Positions 18,173 to 26,300 of a DNA stretch of 64,000 nt are shown here, piece after piece (position 1 is the first letter of the stretch; the number at the start of each line of letters is the position of its first letter). The DNA lies in assembly GCF_027497195.1 (NCBI RefSeq), contig NZ_CP114905.1, positions 1,488,001 through 1,552,000 on the forward strand, written 5' to 3'. Position numbers and translations under genes: made by a program. Under the pieces are notes generated by a model. It saw only the letters and a list, made by a program, of their open reading frames with translations. It did not search any database and was not told the DNA's origin. The DNA comes from Streptomyces sp. WMMC500 (GTDB lineage Bacteria > Actinomycetota > Actinomycetes > Streptomycetales > Streptomycetaceae).

Positions 18173-18283
18173 GCGGCCGTGCGCGGCGGGCGCGGGCGTC
18201 CGACCTGCGGGGCTATTGCGGTGTCGCGTCCCTGGCTCTACGTTTCCCGAAGCGGCCCGCGCCGGGCCGGAGACGAGACGGCG

Positions 18284-19240
18284 ATGGAACTGGAACTGCG
18301 GCATCTCAAGCTCGTGCGCACCATCGCCGAGACGGGGAGCCTCACGCGGGCCGGCGGCCGGCTCGGTCTTGCGCAGTCGGCGATCAGCGCGCAGCTCAAG
18401 CGCATCGAACGGGCCCTGGGCGGTCCGCTGTTCGTACGCGACCGGGCGGGGGCCCGGCCCACCGCGCTCGGGGAGTTGGTGCTCGACCGGGCGCAGGTGC
18501 TGCTGCCCGCGGTGCGGGAGTTGCAGGAGGAGGCGGTGCGGTTCGCCAACGCCTGGGAGGACCTGCACCGGTTCCGGCTCGGGGGTACGCACGGCCCGCT
18601 GCTGGGTGCGCTGGTGGACCGGCTGGCGGCGCTGCATCCGGACGAGCCGGTGAGCACGTACACCTCGTGGTCGGTGCAGGAGATCAGCGAGATGGCGTCT
18701 TCGGGCCGGCTGGACTTCGCGCTGATCGGGGTCTGCGGCGAGAGCCCGCCGCCGGCCTCGGAGCTCCAGTGGCGGCTCGTGGGCACGGACCCGGTGTACT
18801 TCATGCTGGCCGAGGACCACCCGGCGGCGGACGAACCGGAGCTGGAGCTGGGCCGGTTCCGCACGGAGCGGTGGACGACGGTGCCCGGCGAGGGGTGCTT
18901 CGGGGACTGCTTCTCCGCGGCGTGTGCGCGGGCCGGGTTCACGCCGACGCCGATCCTGGAGACCGACACCGTCTCGTGCGCCCACCTGGTGCAGGTCGGC
19001 CGCGCGGTGGGGCTGTGCCGGGCGACCATGCCGCCGACGCCGGGGATCACCACCGTGCCGATCTCGGGGACGCCGCTGAGCTGGCGGCACCTCATCGGCT
19101 GGCACCCGGAGTCGCCGGCGGCGGGCACCGCGCCCGCGGTGGTGATGTACGCGCGGGCGGCGCACGCGGAGGCGGCGCGGCGCAACCCGGTCTACGCGAA
19201 GTGGCTGGCCGCGAACCCCGCGTACGGCACCGCCGGCTGA
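18284..19240 (+). CDS. LysR family transcriptional regulator
   Basis: A 318-aa LysR-type regulator. The winged helix-turn-helix covers residues 1-60 (LRHLKLVRTIAETGSLTRAG and LAQSAISAQLKRIERALG), followed by a PBP2-like effector domain. ATG 18284 opens MELELRHL directly. It is divergent from a small membrane protein, with a matching palindrome between them, and autoregulation plus control of that gene is likely. The second LysR in this window, at 53270, has the same N-terminus and a similar C-terminal NPxYxxW motif, so the two are paralogues. The effector is unknown. Confidence 0.92.
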   Translation: MELELRHLKLVRTIAETGSLTRAGGRLGLAQSAISAQLKRIERALGGPLFVRDRAGARPTALGELVLDRAQVLLPAVRELQEEAVRFANAWEDLHRFRLGGTHGPLLGALVDRLAALHPDEPVSTYTSWSVQEISEMASSGRLDFALIGVCGESPPPASELQWRLVGTDPVYFMLAEDHPAADEPELELGRFRTERWTTVPGEGCFGDCFSAACARAGFTPTPILETDTVSCAHLVQVGRAVGLCRATMPPTPGITTVPISGTPLSWRHLIGWHPESPAAGTAPAVVMYARAAHAEAARRNPVYAKWLAANPAYGTAG

Positions 19241-19258
19241 CCGGCCGCGCGGCCCGGT

Positions 19259-21703
19259 TCACCCCGCCTGCCGGCTCCCCGCCACCTGGTCGGCGCGCAC
19301 CTCGGCCGCCGCCCGGCGCACGACCGGCCCACCGCACTCGCCGATCCACCGGCGCAGCACCCGGTGCACCGACTCCGCGCCCGCCAGTGTCTCCCCCGCC
19401 GGCACCGGCGGCGTCAGTCCCTCGGGCCAGAACAGGAACGCCCGGCTCTGCTCGCCGCCGAGGCCGCCGTGCGAGCCGATCTGGTCCTCGAAGGCGTGCA
19501 CGGTGCCGGTCGCCGGGTCGTACGAGGAGTTGACCATGATGTCCGGAGCGTGCCGGAAGCGGGCGGTGCGCAGCACCGTCTCGGCGGCGCCCGGACCGAA
19601 GGGCAGCAGCGGGTCGATGCCGATGACCTTGCCGGTCTCCAGGTGGTGCTCCGCGCCGTCCGCGCCGAGGACCACCGGCCCGTGCTCCTCGGAGCGCACC
19701 AGCACGAAGCCCACCCCGGGGTGCTCCGTCAGCGCCGGCAGCAGCGCCGGGTGGCGACGCTCGATCGTCTCCCGGCCGGCGACGCCGGGCAGTTCGGGGA
19801 AGGACACCAGCCCCAGGTTCCCGGAGCCGAGCACCACCGGCTCCAGGCCGCGCCGCTCCCTGCCGTCGTGCACGTCCTCGGAGCGCTCCGGCCGGCGCAG
19901 CGCGGCACGGGCGGCGGTGCGCGCCTCGGCGCCGCTCCTGGTCCTGCCGGCCCGCCGCGAGACCGGGAGGCCGCAGCCGGCGCGTACCAGATCCTGGAGC
20001 GTGAGGCCGTACGTGTCGGCGAACGTGGGGCCGTGGCTCTGGCCGTGGTCCGACAGCAGCACGATGCGGTACGGGCGCGGGGCGTGCTCGGCGGCCTTGG
20101 CGACGAGCGCGATCGAGCGGTCGATGCGGCGCAGCACCTGCTGGGCGTCGCGGTGGTGCGGCCCCGTGTAGTGGGCCACTTCGTCGTACGCGACGAGGTC
20201 GGCGTACACCGCCGTGCGCCCCGCGAGCATGTCCCCTATGACGGCGGCCACGACGACGTCCCGGGAGACGACGGTGGCGAAGGCGCGGATGAAGGGGTAC
20301 AGCCCGCCCCGGCCGACCCGCGGAGTCTCCCGGCGCAGCCGGGAGCGCAGCGACTGGAACACCTCGCGGCCGGCCTCGGCGACGAAGGAGGCGAAGGTGC
20401 GGGAGGCGTTGGCGGGGTCGGAGAAGTAGGCGAAGTACCCGGCGCGGGAGCGGGTCTTCTTCTTCCGCCGGACCGCCACCGACAGCACCAGGGCGAGTTG
20501 CGTGGCGCCGCCGGTGAACAGGTTGCCGCGGCTGGCGGTGTCGCCGGGCGCGCCGGTGGCCAGCAGCCCGCCGGGCACGGCCGGGTCCGAGGCGGCGCGG
20601 GCGGCGGCCCGGCGCTCCAGCTCCAGCGCGGTGGAGGGGTGGCTGCAGACCTTCACCTCGCCGGTCTCCTTCTCGTACCAGCGGAAGGCGGGGACGTCCT
20701 CGTTGGTGCCGTGCAGGATGCCGAGCTGGCTGGCGCCGGTCTGGCTGGACCAGTCGGTGCGCCAGGGGATGAGCCGGTGGCTGGTGCCGTGCCAGGAGGC
20801 GACGGTCTCCATCACCGGCGGCAGCCGGTGCGCGAGCAGCCGCTGGCCGCCGAGGCTGCGCCCGCCGGCGCGCTCGCGCTCCTGCAGCGCGTCGTGCAGC
20901 ACGTCGTGGCCGACGCCGTCGAGCTGGAGGAAGACGATGCCGGGGGCGGCGTCCGGGGACACCGCAGGGGCACCGCGGCGGTACGCGAGCCGGGCGAGCC
21001 GGCGGCGGTAGGCGCCGTCGTCGCGGACGGTGAGCGCGGTGCTGGTGGCCGAGGACGCGGCGGACATCACCGCGGCGACGACGACGGCGGTCTCCGGGTT
21101 GGCCTCGCCGCTGCCGGTGGGGTTGAGGCTGAGGGCGATCAGCAGCAGGGAGCCGTTGAGGAAGAAGACGAGCAGGCCGAGCACGAACGCGGGCACCAGC
21201 AGCAGGGCCCGCACGAGCACGGGCCACACCAGCGCGGAGAGCACGCCGAAGACGCCGGCGCCGACGGCGGCGGTGACGGCGATGCGGGTGGCGCTGTCGC
21301 CGTCGGGCGACTGGAGCCGGAAGTCGGGCAGGGCGCCGGCGAGGATGAGCATGGTGACCGTGCCGACGGCCCACACGACGACGATCCGGCCGAGGCCGCG
21401 GGCGGCGGCGCGCCTGCCCTTGCGCGTGGTCGCGGCCCGCAGGGCCGTGAGGCCCGCGCGCGGGTCGGGGTCGGGGTCGGGACCGGGTTCCGGTTCCGTA
21501 CGGTCCTCGCGATCCGGTTCGGTGCGGTCCGCCCGGTCCCATTCGGTGCGGAAGCGGGCGTCCGCGTCCGTACGCTCCCCGGCGTGCGGCGGCCCGGACC
21601 GCGCGTCCGGGCCGGGCCCCGTCCCCTCCCCGGCGTCCTCCCCGGACCCGGGCTCCTCCCCCTGCCCGGTGCCCTCGCCGGGCGCCTTCCGCGGCTCCGC
21701 CAT
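19259..21703 (-). CDS. Membrane-anchored alkaline-phosphatase-superfamily phosphodiesterase
   Basis: An 814-aa protein in three parts. Residues 1-90 are a charged, Pro/Gly/Asp-rich cytoplasmic tail with Asp-Pro repeats. Residues 100-230 hold three or four membrane helices (VVVWAVGTVTMLILAGALP and VLVRALLLVPAFVLGLLVFF), similar to phage-holin-like 4TM domains. The remainder is a type I phosphodiesterase/alkaline phosphatase domain with metal-site motifs IVFLQLDGVGHDVL, DLVAYDEVAHYTGPHHRDA and IVLLSDHGQSHG, and a C-terminal SHGG. The usual nucleophile region is around ASWHGTSHRLIP. ATG 21703 follows a GGAGGTGAGAGAG site. Substrate unknown; lipid or nucleotide phosphodiesters are possible. Confidence 0.82.
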   Translation of the reverse strand: MAEPRKAPGEGTGQGEEPGSGEDAGEGTGPGPDARSGPPHAGERTDADARFRTEWDRADRTEPDREDRTEPEPGPDPDPDPRAGLTALRAATTRKGRRAAARGLGRIVVVWAVGTVTMLILAGALPDFRLQSPDGDSATRIAVTAAVGAGVFGVLSALVWPVLVRALLLVPAFVLGLLVFFLNGSLLLIALSLNPTGSGEANPETAVVVAAVMSAASSATSTALTVRDDGAYRRRLARLAYRRGAPAVSPDAAPGIVFLQLDGVGHDVLHDALQERERAGGRSLGGQRLLAHRLPPVMETVASWHGTSHRLIPWRTDWSSQTGASQLGILHGTNEDVPAFRWYEKETGEVKVCSHPSTALELERRAAARAASDPAVPGGLLATGAPGDTASRGNLFTGGATQLALVLSVAVRRKKKTRSRAGYFAYFSDPANASRTFASFVAEAGREVFQSLRSRLRRETPRVGRGGLYPFIRAFATVVSRDVVVAAVIGDMLAGRTAVYADLVAYDEVAHYTGPHHRDAQQVLRRIDRSIALVAKAAEHAPRPYRIVLLSDHGQSHGPTFADTYGLTLQDLVRAGCGLPVSRRAGRTRSGAEARTAARAALRRPERSEDVHDGRERRGLEPVVLGSGNLGLVSFPELPGVAGRETIERRHPALLPALTEHPGVGFVLVRSEEHGPVVLGADGAEHHLETGKVIGIDPLLPFGPGAAETVLRTARFRHAPDIMVNSSYDPATGTVHAFEDQIGSHGGLGGEQSRAFLFWPEGLTPPVPAGETLAGAESVHRVLRRWIGECGGPVVRRAAAEVRADQVAGSRQAG

Positions 21704-21849
21704 GCGCTCTCTCACCTCCGCTCCTGTCGTACCAGCCTTCCACAGCCGGACGGCAGGCGACTTCGCCCGGCCCCGCGGCACCGTACGAGGCACGTGCGAC
21801 GCCGTACCCTCGGTGGGGCCGGGGCAGGTGGTGGCGGAGGGAGCGGGCG

Positions 21850-22632
21850 TTGCCGGTGGAGATCACGTGGTGGGGACATGCCACCGCGACCGTGCGGGAC
21901 TCGGGGGTGCGGGTGCTGACCGACCCGCTGTTCGTACCGCGGCTGATGCACCTGCGGCGGCGCCGCGGCGCGCTGCCGCCGCCCGCGGCCGCCATCGCCG
22001 ACGTCGTGGTCGTGTCCCACCTGCACTCCGACCACCTCCACCTGCCGTCCCTGGCCCGGCTCGCGCCCGGCACCCGGCTCGTGGTGCCGCACGGGGCGCG
22101 GGCCGCCGTGCCCGGTCTCGGGCGGCTCGCCACCTCCCGCGGGCTGCCGGTGACCGAGGTGCGCCCGGGGGACGAGGTCGCCGCGGGGGCGCTGACGATC
22201 CGCGCCGTGCCCGCCGCGCACGACGGCCGCCGCTGGCCGTACGGGCCCCGCACCGCGCCCGCGCTGGGCTACGTGATCGAGGGCGAGGCCCGCACCTACT
22301 TCGCCGGCGACACCGGGCTCTTCGACGGCATGTCCCGCGCGGTGGGCGCGTGCGACGTGGCGATGCTGCCCGTCGGCGGCTGGGGTCCGTTCCTCGGCCA
22401 CGGCCACCTCGACCCCGGCCGCGCCGCCGAGGCGCTGGCGGAGCTGGCGCCGCGCGCGGCGGTGCCGGTGCACTACGGCACGTACTGGCCGATCGGCATG
22501 GACGCCGTCCGCCCGCACGAGTTCCACGCCCCCGGCCACGACTTCGTCCGGCGGGCGGCGGCGCTGGCACCGCAGGTGGCCGTGCACCGGCTGGGGCACG
22601 GCGAGGGCATGCGGCTGGAGGCGGCCCGTTGA
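21850..22632 (+). CDS. MBL-fold metallo-hydrolase (UlaG-like)
   Basis: A 260-aa metallo-beta-lactamase-fold enzyme. The metal motif is SHLHSDHLH (His57, His59, Asp61, His62). Further ligands are in PAAHDGRR, YFAGDTGLFDGM and PVHYGTYWP. It resembles UlaG/RomA-type phosphodiesterase hydrolases. TTG 21850 has GGAGGGAGCG just upstream. The stop overlaps the next gene's TTG by 4 nt (TTGA), so it forms a translationally coupled pair with a DedA membrane protein. The pairing suggests a substrate tied to membrane lipids, but this is inference. Confidence 0.88.
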   Translation: MPVEITWWGHATATVRDSGVRVLTDPLFVPRLMHLRRRRGALPPPAAAIADVVVVSHLHSDHLHLPSLARLAPGTRLVVPHGARAAVPGLGRLATSRGLPVTEVRPGDEVAAGALTIRAVPAAHDGRRWPYGPRTAPALGYVIEGEARTYFAGDTGLFDGMSRAVGACDVAMLPVGGWGPFLGHGHLDPGRAAEALAELAPRAAVPVHYGTYWPIGMDAVRPHEFHAPGHDFVRRAAALAPQVAVHRLGHGEGMRLEAAR

Positions 22633-23276
22633 GGCTGCCCAACGCGCCGCCCGCGCTGCTCGCCGCCGCCCGGGACGTGGCCCCCGCGCAGCAGGCGGTG
22701 GGCTACCCGTCGCTGTTCCTGCTGGTGCTCGTGGGCTCGCTGGTGCCCGTGGTGCCGACGGGCGCCGTGGTCAGCTCCGCCGCCGTCGTCGCGTTCCACC
22801 ACGAGGCCGCGTACGCGCTGCTGCTGGTGTTCGCCACCGCCTCGATCGCCGCCTTCTTCGGCGACGTCACCCTGTACTGGCTGGGGCAGCGCGGGGTGCG
22901 CTCGCGCAACGGCTCGCGCTGGCTCGACCGGCTGCGCGACCGCGTCGCGCCGGAGCAACTGGCGAACGCGCAGCGGAAGCTGGAACGGCACCGGATCTCG
23001 GTGCTGGTGCTGTCGCGGCTGCTGCCGGCCGGGCGGATCCCGGTGATGCTGGCGTGCCTGCTGGCGCGGATGCCGCTGCGCACGTTCGTGCGCGGCAACT
23101 TCCCCGCCTGTCTGGCGTGGGCGGCCACGTACCAGTTGATCGGCATCCTCGGCGGCTCGCTGTTTCCCGAGCCCTGGCAGGGGGTGGCGGCGGCGGTGCT
23201 GCTGACGGTGGTGATCAGCCTGGCGCCGCCGGTGTGGCGCCGGGTGCGCGGCGACGGCCGGGGGCGGGAGGCGTAG
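22629..23276 (+). CDS. DedA/SNARE-associated family membrane protein
   Basis: A 215-aa DedA-family protein with the conserved amphipathic loop GDVTLYWLGQRG and the GRIPVMLACLLARM segment, plus four to five membrane helices. DedA proteins are lipid scramblases or flippases that recycle carriers such as undecaprenyl phosphate and phosphatidylethanolamine. TTG 22629 overlaps the preceding MBL hydrolase stop and sets the start. A further in-frame extension upstream exists only as open frame across the MBL gene. Confidence 0.87.
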   Translation: MRLPNAPPALLAAARDVAPAQQAVGYPSLFLLVLVGSLVPVVPTGAVVSSAAVVAFHHEAAYALLLVFATASIAAFFGDVTLYWLGQRGVRSRNGSRWLDRLRDRVAPEQLANAQRKLERHRISVLVLSRLLPAGRIPVMLACLLARMPLRTFVRGNFPACLAWAATYQLIGILGGSLFPEPWQGVAAAVLLTVVISLAPPVWRRVRGDGRGREA

Positions 23277-23349
23277 CCGGTCGCAGTCGGTACGGCGCCA
23301 CGCGCCGCGCGCCCGTACTGCCTTCCCGGTTTCCGGCACCCGACCGCCG

Positions 23350-24381
23350 TCACAGCACCCGCGACGCCCCCACCGGCAGGTCCCACAGCTCGGCCCGCGG
23401 CCGGCCGGTGCGCTCCCACGCCGCCCGCACCCGCCGCAGCGGCTCCAGCGGCGGCTCGGCCGACAGCAGGAACGTGCCGAAGTGCATCGGCGCCATCCGC
23501 CGCGCGCCGACGTCCCCGCAGGCGCGCACCGCCTCCTCGGGGTCCATGTGCACCGGCCCCAGCATCCAGCGCGGCGAGTACGCGCCGATCGGCAGCAGCG
23601 CGAGGGCGATGCCGGGCAGGCGCAGGCCGATCTCCTCGAAGAAGTGGCCGTAGCCGGTGTCGCCGGCGAAGTAGAGGCGCCGGCCCGCGCCGTCGGTGAG
23701 GACCCAGCCGCCCCACAGCGAGCGGCAGGTGTCGGTCAGCGTGCGCTTGCTCCAGTGGTGGGCCGGTACGAAGTCGAAGCGCACGGGCCCGCCGGGCGCG
23801 GGCAGCTCCGCGGCCTCCCACCAGTCCAGCTCGGTGACCCGGGTGAAGCCGCGGCGGCGGCACCAGCGGGCGAGCCCGGCGGGCACGAACAGCGGGGTGG
23901 TGCGGGGCAGTCGCTTCAGGGTGGGGCGGTCGAGGTGGTCGTAGTGGTTGTGGGAGAGGACGACGGCGTCGACGGGCGGCAGGTCCTCCCAGCGCACGCC
24001 GACGGGGGTGACGCGGGCGGGGGTGCCGAGGATCCGCCGGGACCACAGCGGGTCGGTGAGGACGGTCAGGCCGCCGATCCGCAGGACCCAACTGGCGTGC
24101 CCGGCCCAGGTGACGGCGACGGTGCCGGGGCCCGCCGCGGGCAGCGGCCCGGGCGCGTAGGGCAGGCGGGGGATCTCCCGGAGCGCCCGGGGCGTGGGGC
24201 GGAACTGGCGGGTGCGGGCCAGCCGGGTGAGCATGCCGATGCCGGGCAGGGGGGCGTTGAGCCGGTCGGTGAAGGACCGCGGCCAGCGGCGGAGCTCGCC
24301 GAGGGGACGCGGTTTCGTGGCGGAGTGCTCGGTCGGCGCGGCGGGACCGGCGGCTCCCGTCCGCTGTGACGGGCTGGTCAA
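23350..24381 (-). CDS. MBL-fold hydrolase (NAPE-PLD-like)
   Basis: A 343-aa zinc hydrolase with the NAPE-PLD/RomA layout. TWAGHASWVLRIGGLTVLTD is followed by the metal motif SHNHYDHLD, then FVPAHHWSKRTLTD, YFAGDTGYG and PMHFGTF. Relatives cleave N-acyl-phosphatidylethanolamines or similar phosphodiesters. It differs strongly from the other MBL enzyme 1.5 kb away. The TTG start at 24381 has AGGAGG 5 nt upstream and overlaps the stop of the upstream aminotransferase-like gene by 4 nt (TTGA), so the two are co-translated. Confidence 0.88.
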   Translation of the reverse strand: MTSPSQRTGAAGPAAPTEHSATKPRPLGELRRWPRSFTDRLNAPLPGIGMLTRLARTRQFRPTPRALREIPRLPYAPGPLPAAGPGTVAVTWAGHASWVLRIGGLTVLTDPLWSRRILGTPARVTPVGVRWEDLPPVDAVVLSHNHYDHLDRPTLKRLPRTTPLFVPAGLARWCRRRGFTRVTELDWWEAAELPAPGGPVRFDFVPAHHWSKRTLTDTCRSLWGGWVLTDGAGRRLYFAGDTGYGHFFEEIGLRLPGIALALLPIGAYSPRWMLGPVHMDPEEAVRACGDVGARRMAPMHFGTFLLSAEPPLEPLRRVRAAWERTGRPRAELWDLPVGASRVL

Positions 24382-25685
24382 CGGCGGCCTCCTGTCAGCT
24401 CGGTGAGGGCCGATCCGAGGGATCTCAGCGCGTCGGCCACCTGCGGCCACTCCGCGGGTGCGGGCTCCCGCGGCTCGGCTCCCGGGGCCGTGGGGGTGGC
24501 CGGGGCTCCGGGGGCGGGCGCGGCGGGGGTCAGGGTGGTCGCGGCGGCGGCGGGCGGGCGGGCGCGGGCCGAGGCGAGGGCGGCGGCGTGGGCGCCGCCG
24601 CCCTCGCCGAGGAGCGGCGCCGTGGCCACCCGCAGCCGCAGCGCGGTCAGGTCGTCGCCGAAGCGCTGCGCGCCGCCGACCGCGCGGGCGCGGGCGCCGG
24701 GGCCCAGGGCGCGGACGACGGCGTCCTCCAGGTCCACGGCGTCCACGACGCCGCGGCGGGCCAGCTCCGGGCGCAGTGCTTCGAGGTCCGCGTAGACGTG
24801 GTAGCCGGCCTGCGGCGGGCGGACCAGCGCGCCCGCGGCGATCAGCACGTCACGTACGGCCGCGGTGAGCGCCGCGTGCAGCCGGACGCCGGCGGCCAGC
24901 CGGCCGGTGACGGCGGGCGGCTCGGCGAGGGCCGCCGCGGCGGCGGCCTCGACGGGCGGGGGCAGGGGCGGCACGGCGGTGCCGAGCACGGCCAGCGCGG
25001 TGTCGTGCAGCATGGCGCCCGTGCGCGTGGCGGGAAAGCGGGCGACGGCGGCGGGCCAGCCGGGCGGGGTGAGTGAGCCGCCGAGGTCGGCGAGCACCAC
25101 GACGTCGTCGGGCAGCATCTCGGCGGGGCTGACGAGCACCGTGGCGTGCGGGTCGTGCAGCGTGTCGCGGTACGTCTCGTCGCTGACGACGAGGAGCCCC
25201 TCCCCGGCCGCCGCCTCGCACACCTCGTGCACCAGCTCCGGCGGCGGCACCGTGCCGGTGGGGTCGTCGGCGACGGAGAGGACCAGCAGGCGCGGGTCGC
25301 CGCCCTCGGCCCGTACCCGGCGCACGGTCTCCAGCAGCGCCACCGGGTCGGGGGCGCCGCCGGACTCGGCGGTGGTGGGCACGCGGTGCACGGCGTGGCC
25401 GAGGATCACCGGCTGCGCCGCGTACCAGGAAGCCGACGGGCGGGGCAGCAGCACCTCGCCGCCGACCGCGGCGACCAGCGCGAGCAGCAGCGCGGGGCCG
25501 CCGGGTGCGGCGGTGGTCTGCCCGGGGTCGGTGGCCAGGCCGCGGCGGTGCCAGTAGCCCGCGGCGGCGGCGCGCAGCTCCGGGCCGCCGCCGGGCGGCC
25601 CGGGTGCGGCGGCGGCGGAGCGGGCGAAGTCGTCGACGAGTTCCGCGGGAGGTGGCAGACCGGCGTCCGGGACGGCATGCCGCAT
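24378..25685 (-). CDS. Aminotransferase-fold protein without a PLP lysine
   Basis: A 435-aa protein of the class I/II aminotransferase fold: GPELRAAAAGYWHRRGL, LLVLSVADDPTGT (NPTG-like, with Asp for Asn), LLVVSDETYRD and a small domain with GYHVYADLEALRPEL. Where the Schiff-base lysine should follow (normally S-x-S/T-K) the sequence is GGSLTPPGW. Reading the full chain I find no lysine anywhere. It therefore cannot form the internal aldimine and is probably not a classical transaminase. The last 60 residues are an Ala/Pro-rich tail. ATG 25685 has GGGAGG upstream. It is coupled to the NAPE-PLD-like hydrolase. Confidence 0.78.
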   Translation of the reverse strand: MRHAVPDAGLPPPAELVDDFARSAAAAPGPPGGGPELRAAAAGYWHRRGLATDPGQTTAAPGGPALLLALVAAVGGEVLLPRPSASWYAAQPVILGHAVHRVPTTAESGGAPDPVALLETVRRVRAEGGDPRLLVLSVADDPTGTVPPPELVHEVCEAAAGEGLLVVSDETYRDTLHDPHATVLVSPAEMLPDDVVVLADLGGSLTPPGWPAAVARFPATRTGAMLHDTALAVLGTAVPPLPPPVEAAAAAALAEPPAVTGRLAAGVRLHAALTAAVRDVLIAAGALVRPPQAGYHVYADLEALRPELARRGVVDAVDLEDAVVRALGPGARARAVGGAQRFGDDLTALRLRVATAPLLGEGGGAHAAALASARARPPAAAATTLTPAAPAPGAPATPTAPGAEPREPAPAEWPQVADALRSLGSALTELTGGRR

Positions 25686-25895
25686 GCGCCACCTCCCGCC
25701 GTCGCGCGCCCGTCGGGCGCTCACAAGAGTGCGAATCCCTCCCACTGTCCCAGATCGCGCGGCGCCCGGGGCGGTGCGCTGCGCGCCTGGTCAGGTGAGG
25801 TGTGGTCGGGGCGGGCGCAGGGCGCGCGGTGCGCGCACGGGTTCCGCGGCCGGTCCGTACGGCACGGTCACGCCGCCACCCGTCCGCGGGGTCCC

Positions 25896-26138
25896 TCAGC
25901 CGCGCTCCCGCGCGCCCTCGCGGGTGCGGCCGAGCGCGACGGAGCGCTCGGGGTGCCGGCTCAGGTACTCGCCTTCGAGCTGCGCCATGCGGGTGTTGTG
26001 CACGGCGAGCGCCGCCGCCGAGCCGTGCAGCAGCGTGTCGTGGCGGGTGCGGTGGATGTTCTCCAGCTCCTTTATCAGTTGCTGGTCGGTCAGCCGCGCG
26101 GGGGCGATTCCGCCCCGGCGCCGGTCGCTCTCGCCCAT
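25896..26138 (-). CDS. Small conserved actinobacterial protein (DUF6158-like)
   Basis: An 80-aa helical, charged protein: LTDQQLIKELENIHRTRHDT, LLHGSAAALAVHNTRMAQLE, then GEYLSRHPERSVALGRTREGA. From memory it matches the short streptomycete DUF6158 family; I cannot confirm the number. It may be a regulatory or scaffold peptide. ATG 26138 has AAGGAG 7-8 nt upstream. It lies 210 bp from the aminotransferase-like gene in the same direction and may belong to that transcript. Confidence 0.7.
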   Translation of the reverse strand: MGESDRRRGGIAPARLTDQQLIKELENIHRTRHDTLLHGSAAALAVHNTRMAQLEGEYLSRHPERSVALGRTREGARERG

Positions 26139-26245
26139 TTGCGGCTCTCCTTCGGGCCGGCTGTCTCCGTCTCCAGGATCGGGCAATCCCGTTCCCGCTG
26201 CTACCCGGGACACGCGCGTACAGTCGTGGAGCCTCCCCGTCCTGT

Positions 26246-26278
26246 TCGTATTCCGAGACGATACTTCTCGTCATACGA
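26246..26278. promoter_or_regulatory. Inverted repeat upstream of the methyltransferase
   Basis: TCGTAT (26246-26251) and ATACGA (26273-26278) are inverted arms in a locally AT-richer block that also repeats ACGA/TCGT inside. It ends 22 bp before ATG 26301. It may be an operator or promoter element. Confidence 0.4.
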
Positions 26279-26300
26279 GACCCTGGCTACGCTGCCGCCC

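Noticed and set aside
21440..21500. Repeated GGGGTC units that could form a G-quadruplex or iteron
   Set aside because: They encode the Asp-Pro repeats of the phosphodiesterase N-terminus on the minus strand; no independent evidence of a DNA element.
25686..25895. Small plus-strand ORFs between the aminotransferase-like gene and the DUF6158-like gene
   Set aside because: Composition is noise and they oppose the minus-strand transcription unit; the stretch more likely holds the aminotransferase promoter.
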